From Silanimonas sp. (GTDB lineage Bacteria; Pseudomonadota; Gammaproteobacteria; Xanthomonadales; Xanthomonadaceae), in the NCBI RefSeq assembly GCF_027530345.1, contig NZ_JAPZQK010000002.1, positions 62,001 through 126,000 of the forward strand: DNA of 64,000 nucleotides, read 5' to 3'. Both the position numbers and the translations under genes were made by a program. Positions within the stretch are counted from its first letter, which is position 1. Every line of letters begins with the position of its first letter. Below the pieces are notes generated by a model. That model was given only the letters and a program-made list of their open reading frames with translations. It was not told where the DNA came from and did no database searches. Of the stretch, positions 23,141 to 34,930 are shown one piece after another.

Positions 23141-23262
23141 GTAGAAGTGAAATTATGCGGAGTGGATGTCGGGACGTCAAGCCCCGGAACCCACTTTTCT
23201 GAACCACCACCGCGACGCATGCGATTGATGCAAACGCGCGGGCGATCTATTCCCGCCAGACG

Positions 23263-23283
23263 AAGACGCCGCCCGAGGGCGGC
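23263..23283 (-). terminator. Possible terminator after tRNA-Ser(GCT)
   Basis: A GCCGCCC/GGGCGGC inverted repeat starting seven bases after the tRNA CCA is followed on the minus strand by GTCTTCGTCT. The T-content is modest, so function as a terminator is uncertain. Confidence 0.5.
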
Positions 23284-23290
23284 ATCGACG

Positions 23291-23383
23291 TGGCGGAGTG
23301 AGAGGGATTCGAACCCTCGATAGAGCTTTTGACCCTATACTCCCTTAGCAGGGGAGCCCCTTCGGCCTCTCGGGCATCACTCC
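23291..23383 (-). tRNA. tRNA-Ser(GCT)
   Basis: A 93-base class II tRNA with encoded CCA. Acceptor GGAGTGA/TCACTCC, anticodon loop CTGCTAA (anticodon GCT, reading AGC/AGU), a long variable arm and T-loop GGTTCGAATCC. It starts 42 bases after csrA and may be cut from the csrA transcript. Confidence 0.96.
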
Positions 23384-23425
23384 GTCGACCCGCACCTCAT
23401 CGGCGCGGGCGCAAAGAGTAACGGC

Positions 23426-23641
23426 TCACGCCTCTCCGGGCAAATCTTCTTTGCCTCTGGATGGCCCTTTGCCGGCTTCGTCGCGCTGGATGCGCTGGAA
23501 AATCTCTTCGCGATGCACCGCAACTTCCTTCGGGGCGGTGATGCCGATGCGCACCTGATTGCCCTTGACGCCGAGGACCGTCACGGTCACGGAATCGCCG
23601 ATCATCAGGGTTTCACCGACCCGCCTGGTCAAAATCAACAT
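23426..23641 (-). CDS. csrA: Carbon storage regulator CsrA (RsmA)
   Basis: A 71-residue RNA-binding dimer that controls translation and stability of target mRNAs by binding GGA motifs. The start [16 protein letters not shown] and [22 protein letters not shown] are the family core, with the RNA-contacting Arg of VHREEI. The last dozen residues are a variable charged tail. ATG at 23641 has GAGGA eight bases ahead, and a GGA in the leader could allow autoregulation. It lies between alaS and tRNA-Ser as in many gammaproteobacteria. Confidence 0.97.
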   Translation of the reverse strand: MLILTRRVGETLMIGDSVTVTVLGVKGNQVRIGITAPKEVAVHREEIFQRIQRDEAGKGPSRGKEDLPGEA

Positions 23642-23743
23642 ACGCGTGTTCCTCGTCCGGGGTTCTTCCTACACCGGACCGCGGCGGCATCCGAGCCCAC
23701 CGCAGCCTGATCGGCTCTGCACGACGCACCGCACAGACCACCG

Positions 23744-23772
23744 ATACTAGGCGCGCTGGACTTCACGCGCAA
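23744..23772 (-). promoter_or_regulatory. Sigma-70 promoter of csrA
   Basis: On the minus strand TTGCGC and TAGTAT are 17 bases apart, in the 180-base gap between alaS and csrA. It predicts a leader of roughly 95 bases. Confidence 0.7.
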
Positions 23773-23821
23773 CGCGCCAGGGCCTTGGAAAAGGCAAGCT
23801 CCGTCAGCATCCGCCGCACGC

Positions 23822-26476
<2,655 letters not shown>

Positions 26477-26583
26477 GCGGAACCTGAAGGCGGGTCGGAA
26501 GGGCACGGCCGAGGCCGCGTCATGCCGACATGGGAGGCGGAAAGTCAGCCTTCAAGGGTAGCAGGGGGCGCGCGGGGATTGGC

Positions 26584-27119
26584 TCAGGGCTCGTCGTCGC
26601 CTTCGGCACACAGGGCCAGGGCCTGCCGGGCCTGGTCCTGGGAAAACCCTCGCCGCAGCAGGAAGCTCACGGCCTTGTGACGCAATTTGATCGCTTCCGC
26701 CCCCCGCCCGGCAGCCCGAAGCGCGGGAAGGAAGCGAGCCGCGACGCGAGCCGCGGTGTCCGCCCAATCGAGGCCGTCGGCTTCCGCCACCTCGAACGCC
26801 GCGTCGACATCGGCCGCTGGCACGCCGTTGACGCGCAACTCGGCGCGGATGCGGATCGGACCCTGCCCTGCCAATGCACGGCTTCGAACCAAGGCCTCGG
26901 CGTAGCGGCGATCGTCCTGGAAGCCCTGCCGCTGCAGGGTCTCAACGGCAGCGTCGAGCTCGTCGACCTCGACGCCCTTCCCGCGCAGCTTGCGCTTCAG
27001 CTCAGTGGCCGAGTGCTCGCGCCGGACCAGGAGCCCGAGGGCCCGCTGGTAGGCAGGAACCGCAGGGCGCTCGCGACGACCACGCGGGGATGGCTCGCGG
27101 TCGTCAGCGCCCTCGCCAC

Positions 27120-27123
<4 letters not shown>
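26584..27123 (-). CDS. recX: RecX, regulator of RecA
   Basis: A 179-residue, largely helical protein that limits RecA filament growth. Three-helix RecX repeats are visible: [23 protein letters not shown], then [27 protein letters not shown], then [20 protein letters not shown]. The N-terminal 20 residues are charged and variable. Its ATG overlaps the recA stop by four bases (ATGA), so it is translationally coupled to recA. Confidence 0.94.
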
Positions 27124-28163
<1,040 letters not shown>

Positions 28164-28328
28164 GTCGGGTCTCGGGTCAGAGGGTGTGGAAAGGAGTCTG
28201 GGGGAGGCGTTTCGCACGGACTGAGACAGCGGCGGAACGCAGGGAAAGCATCGGGGCCGGGCACATCGCCGGGCAGCGGGAAACACCGCTCACCCCAGTG
28301 CGAAGGCATCGACTGCGCACGTCGGCGT

Positions 28329-28973
28329 TCATCGCGACGGCCTCAGCAGGCCGCAGAACAAACCTTCGATGGCGAAATCCTGGTCTTCGGCGACAGCGAT
28401 CGGCGCGTGCTCGGGATTGCGCGGCATCAGCCGGAGGCCGTCACCGCCGAAGTGCAGCACTTTCACGGTGATCTCGCCGTCCACCCGGGCGATGACGACC
28501 TGTCCGTGGCGTGCATCGGCGGTGCGACGCACGCCGATCAGGTCGCCATCGAGGATGGCTTCGTCTCGCATCGAGTCGCCCTGGACGCGCAGCAGGTAAT
28601 CGGGCGTCGGGTGGAAGACGTGGCGATCCAGCACAACCGTAGCGTCGCTACCGATGTCTGCGCCGATCGGCTGGCCCGCGGCCACACGGCCCAACACCGG
28701 GAGGCGCACCGCGTCGTCGTCAGTCGATGGCGCCAGAGGGAGGGCCGACTGCGCCCTAGCCGGCGCCTGCAGAACGCGCAGGCCGCGGGCCTTGCCCGGC
28801 AGGCGCTCGATGGCTCCGGCGGTCTCGAGGGCCTCGAGGTGGTACTGCGCGGCGCGCACGCTCTTGAAGCCGAAAGCACGGGCGATCTCGGTCTGCGAAG
28901 GCGGCATGCCCTCCGACTCGATGCGTTCGGCGATCAGTTCGAGGATGGCGGTTTGGACGTCGGTCAGCGGCAT
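28329..28973 (-). CDS. lexA: LexA repressor (SOS regulator)
   Basis: A 214-residue dimeric repressor. The N-terminal winged helix-turn-helix includes PPSQTEIARAFGFKSVRAAQYHLEAL. The self-cleavage site is Ala-Gly in GRVAAGQPIG, with the catalytic Ser in GDSMRDEAI and Lys in EITVKVLHF. The start MPLTDVQTAIL fits the family; an in-frame upstream start would run through the operator. The 15-bp operator lies five bases upstream of the ATG, so the gene is autoregulated and its mRNA may have almost no leader. Confidence 0.96.
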   Translation of the reverse strand: MPLTDVQTAILELIAERIESEGMPPSQTEIARAFGFKSVRAAQYHLEALETAGAIERLPGKARGLRVLQAPARAQSALPLAPSTDDDAVRLPVLGRVAAGQPIGADIGSDATVVLDRHVFHPTPDYLLRVQGDSMRDEAILDGDLIGVRRTADARHGQVVIARVDGEITVKVLHFGGDGLRLMPRNPEHAPIAVAEDQDFAIEGLFCGLLRPSR

Positions 28974-28978
28974 GTGGG

Positions 28979-28993
28979 TAGTAATACTACTAA
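28979..28993 (-). promoter_or_regulatory. LexA operator of lexA
   Basis: On the minus strand TTAGTAGTATTACTA matches the TTAG-N6-TACTA LexA box described in Xylella and Xanthomonas. A candidate -10 (TATTAC) lies inside it, 17 bases after TTGTGG. Confidence 0.85.
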
Positions 28994-29050
28994 CCAGCAA
29001 ACACCACAACCCCCAAGGCCCTGCGAGGGGTGCCCCCGCCCCACTTCCCG

Positions 29051-29560
29051 TCAGCCGGCGGTCAAGCCCAGCAGTCCCCGCAGCGCCGCCGCGATGGTCT
29101 GGCGCCGCACCGCCTCGCGGTCGCCGGCGAAGTGGAACACCTCGGCCTTCGGGTATCCGCCACGACGCTTCCAGCCGATCCAGACGGTGCCGACCGGCTT
29201 GTCGACCGTCCCGCCGCCAGGGCCGGCGATGCCCGTCACCGCGACGGCCACCGAGGCCGCCGAATTCACCAGCGCGCCCGACACCATCTCGATCACCGTT
29301 TCGCGGCTGACCGCGCCCTCGCGCTCGAGGGTCTGCGGCCGCACGCCGAGCATGGCCTGCTTGGCCTCGTAGCTGTAGGCGACCATGCCGCAGTCAAACC
29401 AGCCCGAACTGCCGGCGAGATCGGTGAGGGTCTTGGCGATCCAGCCGCCGGTGCAGCTTTCGGCGGTGCTGACGAACAGGCGCTGGGCGATGAGGGCATC
29501 GGCGAGCTGCCGCGCCAGCGCGGCCAACTCGGCATCGGTGGGGAGGTGGGGCGTGTCCAT
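29051..29560 (-). CDS. pncC: Nicotinamide-nucleotide amidohydrolase (CinA C-terminal domain)
   Basis: A 169-residue stand-alone CinA-C domain that deamidates nicotinamide mononucleotide for NAD salvage. Signatures: STAESCTGGWIAKTLTDLAG, GAVSRETVIEMVSGAL and AVTGIAGPGGGTVDKPVGTVWIG. It lacks the N-terminal COG1058 domain of longer CinA proteins. It sits between lexA/recA and divergent mutS, 50 bases from the mutS start. Nearness to recA is common in this family. Confidence 0.92.
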   Translation of the reverse strand: MDTPHLPTDAELAALARQLADALIAQRLFVSTAESCTGGWIAKTLTDLAGSSGWFDCGMVAYSYEAKQAMLGVRPQTLEREGAVSRETVIEMVSGALVNSAASVAVAVTGIAGPGGGTVDKPVGTVWIGWKRRGGYPKAEVFHFAGDREAVRRQTIAAALRGLLGLTAG

Positions 29561-29563
29561 CCC

Positions 29564-29574
29564 GCTAGACTAGC
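29564..29574. promoter_or_regulatory. Palindromic -10-like element between cinA and mutS
   Basis: GCTAGACTAGC is a perfect palindrome around a central A. It contains TAGACT, a plausible -10 for mutS (about 40 bases before its ATG), and TAGTCT on the other strand for cinA. The same core occurs before uvrA. Confidence 0.4.
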
Positions 29575-29610
29575 CGGCCCTTGCCCGACCGGTCAGCCCG
29601 CACGTTCCGA

Positions 29611-32199
29611 ATGGCCAGCGACGCCCCGCAGCACACCCCGCTGATGAAGCAGTTCTTCGCCGCCAAGGCGGAGCACCCGGACCTGCTGCTGTTCTTCCGG
29701 ATGGGCGACTTCTACGAGCTGTTCTACGACGACGCCCGCAAGGCGGCGCGCCTGCTCGATATCACGCTGACGCAGCGAGGACAGTCCGGCGGCCAGCCGA
29801 TCCCGATGGCCGGCGTGCCGGTGCATGCCTACGAGGGCTACCTCGCCCGCCTCGTCGCATTGGGCGAATCGGTGGCGGTGTGCGAACAGATCGGCGATCC
29901 GGCGCTGGCCAAGGGCCTCGTCGAGCGCAAGGTCGTGCGCATCGTCACCCCAGGCACCGTCACCGACGAGGCCCTGCTTCAGGAGCGTCGCGACACGCTG
30001 CTGATGGCGGTGGTGCGCGGGGGCGCGTCGTCGAAAAGCGGCGGCTTCGGTCTGGCGTGGGCCGACCTCGCCGGCGGCCGCTTCCTCGCCAACGAAGTGG
30101 CCGACGAAGACGCACTCGCGGCGGAGCTCGCTCGGCTGGAGCCGGCCGAAGTGCTCGTGCCGGACGAGGACGGCTGGCCCAGCGCGGTGACCCAGCGCCA
30201 AGGTGCGCGTCGTCGCGCGCCGTGGCTGTTCGACGCCGACAGCGCGCGCCGCGCCCTGCTGCGTTTCTTCCATCTGCACGACCTCTCGCCCTTCGGCCTC
30301 GAAGGAAAAGCGTTGGCGACGGCCGCCGCGGGCGCCCTGCTCGGCTACGTCGAGGAGACGCAGAAGCAGCAGCTGCCGCACCTGACGGCCATCGCCGTCG
30401 AGGCTGCGGACGAGGCCATCGCCCTGAACGCCGCGACGCGGCGGCATCTCGAGATCGACACCCGCGTCGACGGCAACACGGCGCACACCCTGCTGGGCGT
30501 GGTGGACAGCACGATCACGCCGATGGGCGGCCGCCTGCTGCGGCGCTGGCTGCACCGGCCGCTGCGCACTCAGGCGGTCGTGGCCGAGCGCCACCACGCC
30601 GTGCGCAGCCTGTTCGACTCCCGCGCCTTCGATGGCCTGCGCGAAGCCCTGCGCCGCGTCGGCGACCTCGAACGCATCCTCTCGCGCGTGGCCCTGCGCT
30701 CGGCGCGCCCGCGCGATTTGTCCACCCTGCGCGATGGCCTCGCGCTCTTCCCTGCCCTGCGCGAGGCATTGGCGCCGCTGGATTCGCCCCGCCTCGCCGC
30801 CCTGCTCGCCCGGCTCGGCGAGCACGCCGACACCTCGGATTGGCTGCAGAAAGCCATTGCGCCCCAGCCACCGCTGAAGCTGGTGGACGGCGGCGTCATC
30901 GCCGAGGGCTTCGACGCCGAGCTCGACGAATTGCGCGTGCTCTCGACGAACGCCGATCAGTTCCTGCTCGACCTCGAAGCGCGCGAGCGCGCCGCCACCG
31001 GTATCGCGACGCTGAAGGTCGGCTACAACCGCGTCCACGGCTTCTACATCGAGATCAGCAAGGGCCAGGCCGACAAGGCCCCGCTGCACTACAGCCGCCG
31101 GCAGACGCTGACGGGCGCCGAGCGCTACATCACCGACGAGCTGAAGCAGTTCGAGGACAAAGTGCTCTCGGCGCGTGATCGCTCGCTGTCGCGCGAGAAG
31201 CAGCTCTGGGAAGACCTGCTCGACGGCCTCAACGCCGTACTGAACCCGCTGAAAGCCGCCGCCGAGGCGGTGGCCGAGATCGACGTGCTGGCGGCCTTCG
31301 CCGAGCGCGCGCTTGCGCTGGACTGGGTCGAACCGCAGCTGGTGGCCGAGCCGGGCATCGCGATCGAACGCGGCCGCCACCCGGTGGTCGAGGCCGTGCG
31401 CGAAGCCCCGTTCGAACCGAACGACCTCGCGCTGTCGCCCGAGCGGCGGATGCTGGTAATCACCGGCCCGAACATGGGCGGCAAGAGCACCTACATGCGG
31501 CAGGCGGCATTGATCGCGCTGCTGGCCTACGCGGGCAGCTTCGTGCCGGCCTCGCGCTGCGTGCTGGGGCCCGTGGACCGCATCCTCACCCGCATCGGCG
31601 CCGGCGACGACCTCGCCAAAGGCCAGTCGACTTTCATGGTCGAGATGAGCGAGACGGCCTACATCCTCCACCACGCCACGCCACAGTCGCTGGTGCTGAT
31701 GGACGAGATCGGCCGCGGTACGTCGACCTACGACGGCCTCGCGCTGGCGCAGGCCTGCGCCCTTCACCTCGCCAACGTGAATCGCGGCTTCGTGCTGTTC
31801 GCCACGCACTACTTCGAACTAACGGCGCTGGCCGGCGACGGCAGCAACGGCATCGCCAACGTGCACCTCGACGCCGTCGAGCACGGCGAAAAGCTCGTCT
31901 TCATGCACGCGGTGAAGGACGGCCCGGCGAACCGCAGCTTCGGCCTGCAGGTGGCGGCCCTCGCGGGCCTGCCGCGCGCGGTGCTCGGCGAGGCACGACG
32001 CACGCTCGCGGAACTGGAGCAGCGCAGCCGTGACATGCCGGCCACCGCGACATCACCGGCCGCCATTGAACAGCCGGCGCAGATGGCACTGTTCCGCAGC
32101 CCCCCGCCGGCGCTCGATGCGCTGGCCGCCGTGGACCCGGACGAACTCACGCCGAAGCAGGCGCTGGAAGCGCTCTATCGGATCAAGGCGATGCTGTAG
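29611..32199 (+). CDS. mutS: DNA mismatch repair protein MutS
   Basis: An 862-residue mismatch sensor. The N-terminal mismatch-binding domain has the Phe-X-Glu reader ([12 protein letters not shown]). A connector, lever and clamp follow. The ATPase has Walker [12 protein letters not shown] and Walker [17 protein letters not shown]. The C-terminus carries the tetramer/beta-clamp tail. ATG at 29611 is chosen over an in-frame TTG at 29581 because [15 protein letters not shown] fits the family; no Shine-Dalgarno sequence is obvious. Confidence 0.97.
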   Translation: MASDAPQHTPLMKQFFAAKAEHPDLLLFFRMGDFYELFYDDARKAARLLDITLTQRGQSGGQPIPMAGVPVHAYEGYLARLVALGESVAVCEQIGDPALAKGLVERKVVRIVTPGTVTDEALLQERRDTLLMAVVRGGASSKSGGFGLAWADLAGGRFLANEVADEDALAAELARLEPAEVLVPDEDGWPSAVTQRQGARRRAPWLFDADSARRALLRFFHLHDLSPFGLEGKALATAAAGALLGYVEETQKQQLPHLTAIAVEAADEAIALNAATRRHLEIDTRVDGNTAHTLLGVVDSTITPMGGRLLRRWLHRPLRTQAVVAERHHAVRSLFDSRAFDGLREALRRVGDLERILSRVALRSARPRDLSTLRDGLALFPALREALAPLDSPRLAALLARLGEHADTSDWLQKAIAPQPPLKLVDGGVIAEGFDAELDELRVLSTNADQFLLDLEARERAATGIATLKVGYNRVHGFYIEISKGQADKAPLHYSRRQTLTGAERYITDELKQFEDKVLSARDRSLSREKQLWEDLLDGLNAVLNPLKAAAEAVAEIDVLAAFAERALALDWVEPQLVAEPGIAIERGRHPVVEAVREAPFEPNDLALSPERRMLVITGPNMGGKSTYMRQAALIALLAYAGSFVPASRCVLGPVDRILTRIGAGDDLAKGQSTFMVEMSETAYILHHATPQSLVLMDEIGRGTSTYDGLALAQACALHLANVNRGFVLFATHYFELTALAGDGSNGIANVHLDAVEHGEKLVFMHAVKDGPANRSFGLQVAALAGLPRAVLGEARRTLAELEQRSRDMPATATSPAAIEQPAQMALFRSPPPALDALAAVDPDELTPKQALEALYRIKAML

Positions 32200-32202
32200 C
32201 CG

Positions 32203-32676
32203 CTACAGCGCGTCGAGGTCGCCCAAGGCCTGGATCAGGCGGCGCTGGCGCTTGTTCGGGCGCGTCTCGGGCGGATGGTAGCCCTGTGCCTCGAAGCGGC
32301 GTTTCTCGCGCTCCGCGAGGCGGGCGGCGATCGACGCTTCGGATTCAACGTACAGCTGCTGCGCCACGCTGGCCGGACCGCGCTGGTCGGCTACGCCGCG
32401 GACTTCGACGTCGTAACGCTCGCCAGCCCGCTCGACGGCAAGCACGACGCCGGGACGTACCGTGCGGCTCGGCTTCAGGGTCTGGCCGTCGATGCGCACC
32501 TGGCCGAGTTCGATGGCCTTCTTCGCGAGCGCGCGGGTCTTGAAGAAGCGCGCCGCCCAGAGCCAGAGATCGAGACGCACGCACGCCGTGTCCTCCGCAG
32601 CGGGCCCCGCAGCCCCCGAAGGCGTGCCGGCGGGCGCTTCGAGTCGGCGGTGGCGTCGTCGCTTCGGAAGGATCAT
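32203..32676 (-). CDS. hslR: S4-domain RNA-binding protein (HslR/Hsp15 family)
   Basis: About 157 residues from ATG at 32676. The S4 domain VRLDLWLWAARFFKTRALAKKAIELGQVRIDGQ is characteristic of Hsp15, which in Escherichia coli binds stalled 50S subunits carrying a nascent chain. The C-terminus is strongly basic (RPNKRQRRL). The start is uncertain: 32697 is also possible, a GTG directly at VRLDLW (32580) would give a length closer to Escherichia coli, and none has a clear ribosome binding site. It is convergent with mutS (three bases between stops). Confidence 0.85.
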   Translation of the reverse strand: MILPKRRRHRRLEAPAGTPSGAAGPAAEDTACVRLDLWLWAARFFKTRALAKKAIELGQVRIDGQTLKPSRTVRPGVVLAVERAGERYDVEVRGVADQRGPASVAQQLYVESEASIAARLAEREKRRFEAQGYHPPETRPNKRQRRLIQALGDLDAL

Positions 32677-32689
32677 GGAGGCGGAGGCC

Positions 32690-32720
32690 GGAAACACGAA
32701 CGGCCGCGCGAGGCGGCCGT
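32690..32720 (-). terminator. Terminator after rplS
   Basis: On the minus strand an 8-bp stem (ACGGCCGC/GCGGCCGT) with a CTCGC loop is followed by TCGTGTTT. It ends the rpsP-rimM-trmD-rplS operon. Confidence 0.75.
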
Positions 32721-32747
32721 CCGGGGTTGGCGCTTGCGCAGCCGGGA

Positions 32748-33125
32748 TTACTGGGCCGACTTGCGAGCCGCCAGGTCTTCCTTGATGCGAGCCGCCTTGC
32801 CTTCGAGATCGCGCAGGTAGTAAAGCTTGCCGGCGCGGACCTTGCCGTAGCGCTTCACTTCGACCGAGTCGATGACCGGGCTGTGGGTCTGGAACACGCG
32901 CTCGACGCCGAAGCCGTGCGAGATCTTGCGGACGGTGAACGAGGAGTTCAGGCCGCCGTTCTTCTTGGCGATGACCACGCCTTCGAAGGCCTGCACGCGC
33001 TCGCGATTGCCTTCCTTCACCTTGACGTTGACGATCACCGTGTCGCCGGGGCTGAACTCCGGAAGCTGGCGCTGGATCTGCTCGGCCTCGAACTGGGCGA
33101 CGATCGACTTGTTGAGCTGGCTCAT
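32748..33125 (-). CDS. rplS: 50S ribosomal protein L19
   Basis: A 125-residue protein at the interface of the ribosomal subunits. Signatures: [59 protein letters not shown] and [23 protein letters not shown] at 33125 gives MSQLNKSIV. Last gene of the rpsP operon, with a candidate internal promoter and a 10-base box shared with rpsP and rplU. Confidence 0.98.
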   Translation of the reverse strand: MSQLNKSIVAQFEAEQIQRQLPEFSPGDTVIVNVKVKEGNRERVQAFEGVVIAKKNGGLNSSFTVRKISHGFGVERVFQTHSPVIDSVEVKRYGKVRAGKLYYLRDLEGKAARIKEDLAARKSAQ

Positions 33126-33138
33126 GGCTTTAAACCTG

Positions 33139-33148
33139 TGTAGTTCTT
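33139..33148 (-). promoter_or_regulatory. AAGAACTACA box upstream of rplS
   Basis: The ten bases AAGAACTACA (minus strand) end 13 bases before the rplS ATG and are followed by CAGG. The same ten bases occur 12-13 bases before rpsP and rplU. Confidence 0.55.
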
Positions 33149-33191
33149 CTAGATGCCGCGCCACGCAGGCATGCGCCCGGGCGAGTCGGAA

Positions 33192-33197
33192 AGTATA
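33192..33197 (-). promoter_or_regulatory. Candidate -10 of an internal rplS promoter
   Basis: On the minus strand GGGTATACTTTCC lies between trmD and rplS. Comparable TAGACTTTCC and CATACTTCCC elements precede rpsP and rplU. No convincing -35 is seen, so this is a weak call. Confidence 0.4.
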
Positions 33198-33218
33198 CCC
33201 CCGTCTTGACAGCCGGCG

Positions 33219-33971
33219 CTAGGGGCTGTCGGGGCTCGAAACTTGACGGGCGATGAATTCGGCGAGCAGGGCCCGGTCCTGGCGGCTCAGGTCCATCCGG
33301 GCCAGGAGGTCCGGGCGGCGGAGCCAGGTCCGGCCCAGCGACTGCTGCCGGCGCCAGCGGGCGATCTTCGCGTGGTCGCCGGAGAGCAACACGTCCGGCA
33401 CGCCCGACGTGCCAAGCCTTTCGGAGCGGGTGTAGTGCGGGCAGTCGAGCAGGCCGTCCTCGAAACTGTCCTGCACCGCCGAGGCCGCATCGTTCAGGGC
33501 TCCGTCGAGCAGGCGCCCGACGGCATCGATGACCACCGCCGCGCCCAGCTCACCGCCGGACAGAACGTAATCGCCGATCGACAGCTCTTCATCGACATGC
33601 GCTTCGAGGAAACGTTCATCAACGCCCTCGTAGCGGCCGCAAAGCAGGAGGAATCCGGGCGTGGCCGCGAGTGCACGGGCCTTGGCCTGCGTGAAGCGCG
33701 GCCCCTGTGGCGAGAGATAGATGACCGGGCCCGAGGCACCGTCGGTGCGCGCTGCGGCCAGGCAGGTTTCGAGGGGCTCGGGCAACATCAGCATGCCCGG
33801 GCCGCCGCCGAACGGACGCTCGTCGACGCGCCGGTAATTGCCGGTGGCGTAGTCACGCGGGTTCCAGCCCTTCACCGTGATCAGCCCACGCTCGGCGGCG
33901 CGACCGACCACGCCGACACCAGCCGCTTGGGCGATGAAATCCGGAAACAGCGTGAGGACGTCGATGCGCAT
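33219..33971 (-). CDS. trmD: tRNA (guanine-N1)-methyltransferase
   Basis: A 250-residue SPOUT enzyme that makes m1G37 in tRNAs reading CNN codons, preventing +1 frameshifts. The trefoil-knot SAM site includes [14 protein letters not shown] and [26 protein letters not shown] is the standard N-terminus and GGGPGMLML is also conserved. It lies 11 bases after rimM. Confidence 0.98.
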   Translation of the reverse strand: MRIDVLTLFPDFIAQAAGVGVVGRAAERGLITVKGWNPRDYATGNYRRVDERPFGGGPGMLMLPEPLETCLAAARTDGASGPVIYLSPQGPRFTQAKARALAATPGFLLLCGRYEGVDERFLEAHVDEELSIGDYVLSGGELGAAVVIDAVGRLLDGALNDAASAVQDSFEDGLLDCPHYTRSERLGTSGVPDVLLSGDHAKIARWRRQQSLGRTWLRRPDLLARMDLSRQDRALLAEFIARQVSSPDSP

Positions 33972-33982
33972 GGGCGCGCCGA

Positions 33983-34489
33983 TCAGAACTCGGGATCCCA
34001 GTCGACGAGCATGCGGCCGCCGTCGAGGTCGACCTCGCGCACGACGTCCGGGGTGTACGGCAGATAGCGCTCGCGCTCGCCCTTGATGGCGATGACGTCG
34101 TTGGCGCCGTTGTTGAACAGATGCGAGATCGTGCCGATCTCGACGCCGTCGATCGTCGCTACCTTCAGGCCTTCGAGATCAACCCAGTAGTACTCGCCGG
34201 GTTTCGAGGGCGGCAGCTGCGAGCGCAGCACCCAGATCTCGGCGCCGACGATGGCCTCGGCGTCGTCGCGGGTTTCCACGTCGGGGAGGCGGGCCGTGAT
34301 CGAACCGTTCGGGTTCAACTTGCCCTTGGCCCCGGACACGAGGCTTTCCTCGCCACGATGGACGAGGATCCAGGGCTTGTAGCGGAACAGCGCGTCGCGG
34401 GGATTCGTCCAGGACTCGAGCTTCAGCTCACCCCGAACGCCGAACGCGCCGATCACCCTGCCCAACAGGATGCGGCGCTCGGTGCTCAT
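33983..34489 (-). CDS. rimM: Ribosome maturation factor RimM
   Basis: A 168-residue 30S assembly factor that binds S19. The N-terminal RimM barrel is [21 protein letters not shown]; the C-terminal PRC barrel begins [17 protein letters not shown], with the YYW motif reported to matter for S19 binding. It lies 43 bases after rpsP in the conserved rpsP-rimM-trmD-rplS order. Confidence 0.97.
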   Translation of the reverse strand: MSTERRILLGRVIGAFGVRGELKLESWTNPRDALFRYKPWILVHRGEESLVSGAKGKLNPNGSITARLPDVETRDDAEAIVGAEIWVLRSQLPPSKPGEYYWVDLEGLKVATIDGVEIGTISHLFNNGANDVIAIKGERERYLPYTPDVVREVDLDGGRMLVDWDPEF

Positions 34490-34532
34490 TGCAGGTCTCG
34501 TGCGCCAGCGGGCGGGCCGTGGCGCAACGGGA

Positions 34533-34781
34533 TCAGGCGGCCTTGGCCGCTTCCTTGACCAGCAGCGCGACCTTGTCGGTCATCTGCGCGCCGTGCGACA
34601 CCCAATGCTTGACGCGATCGGCGTCGATCTCGACGCGCTTCTCGGCGCCACGGGCGACCGGGTTGTAGTAACCAACGCGCTCGATGTTGCGGCCATCGCG
34701 GGCGTTGCGGCCATCGGTGACGACGACGTGGTAGAAGGGGGCCTTCTTGGCGCCACCGCGAGCCAGGCGGATCTTGACCAT
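34533..34781 (-). CDS. rpsP: 30S ribosomal protein S16
   Basis: An 82-residue small-subunit protein. [30 protein letters not shown] is diagnostic. ATG at 34781 is used; an in-frame upstream start would add ten residues that bacterial S16 lacks. First gene of the operon, preceded by a leader hairpin and the AAGAACTACA box. Confidence 0.98.
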   Translation of the reverse strand: MVKIRLARGGAKKAPFYHVVVTDGRNARDGRNIERVGYYNPVARGAEKRVEIDADRVKHWVSHGAQMTDKVALLVKEAAKAA

Positions 34782-34793
34782 TGCTGTTTGCTC

Positions 34794-34803
34794 TGTAGTT
34801 CTT
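34794..34803 (-). promoter_or_regulatory. AAGAACTACA box upstream of rpsP
   Basis: The same ten bases as before rplS and rplU, ending 12 bases before the rpsP ATG and followed by GAGC. A 7-bp hairpin (CCTGCCC/GGGCAGG, 34813-34832) lies just upstream in the predicted leader. Confidence 0.55.
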
Positions 34804-34841
34804 GGGGTCATACCTGCCCTTTCAGGGGCAGGGGATTGGAA

Positions 34842-34847
34842 AGTCTA
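34842..34847 (-). promoter_or_regulatory. Candidate -10 of the rpsP operon promoter
   Basis: On the minus strand GCTAGACTTTCCAATCCCC resembles the element before rplS. The predicted transcript start is about 50 bases before the rpsP ATG. No strong -35 is visible. Confidence 0.4.
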
Positions 34848-34930
34848 GCGGGGCCAGCCTCAAAAGGCAAAGTCGGTGAGGCGAAGCGGGGGTGGCGCCG
34901 GGGTGCCGTTCAGACTCGCCGGACCGGCCC

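Noticed and set aside
23775-23821. Terminator after alaS
   Set aside because: A short GCCTT/AAGGC stem exists, but no T-run follows on the minus strand.
28164-28328. A second LexA box in front of recA
   Set aside because: No TTAG-N6-TACTA or its complement is found in the 165 bases between lexA and recA.
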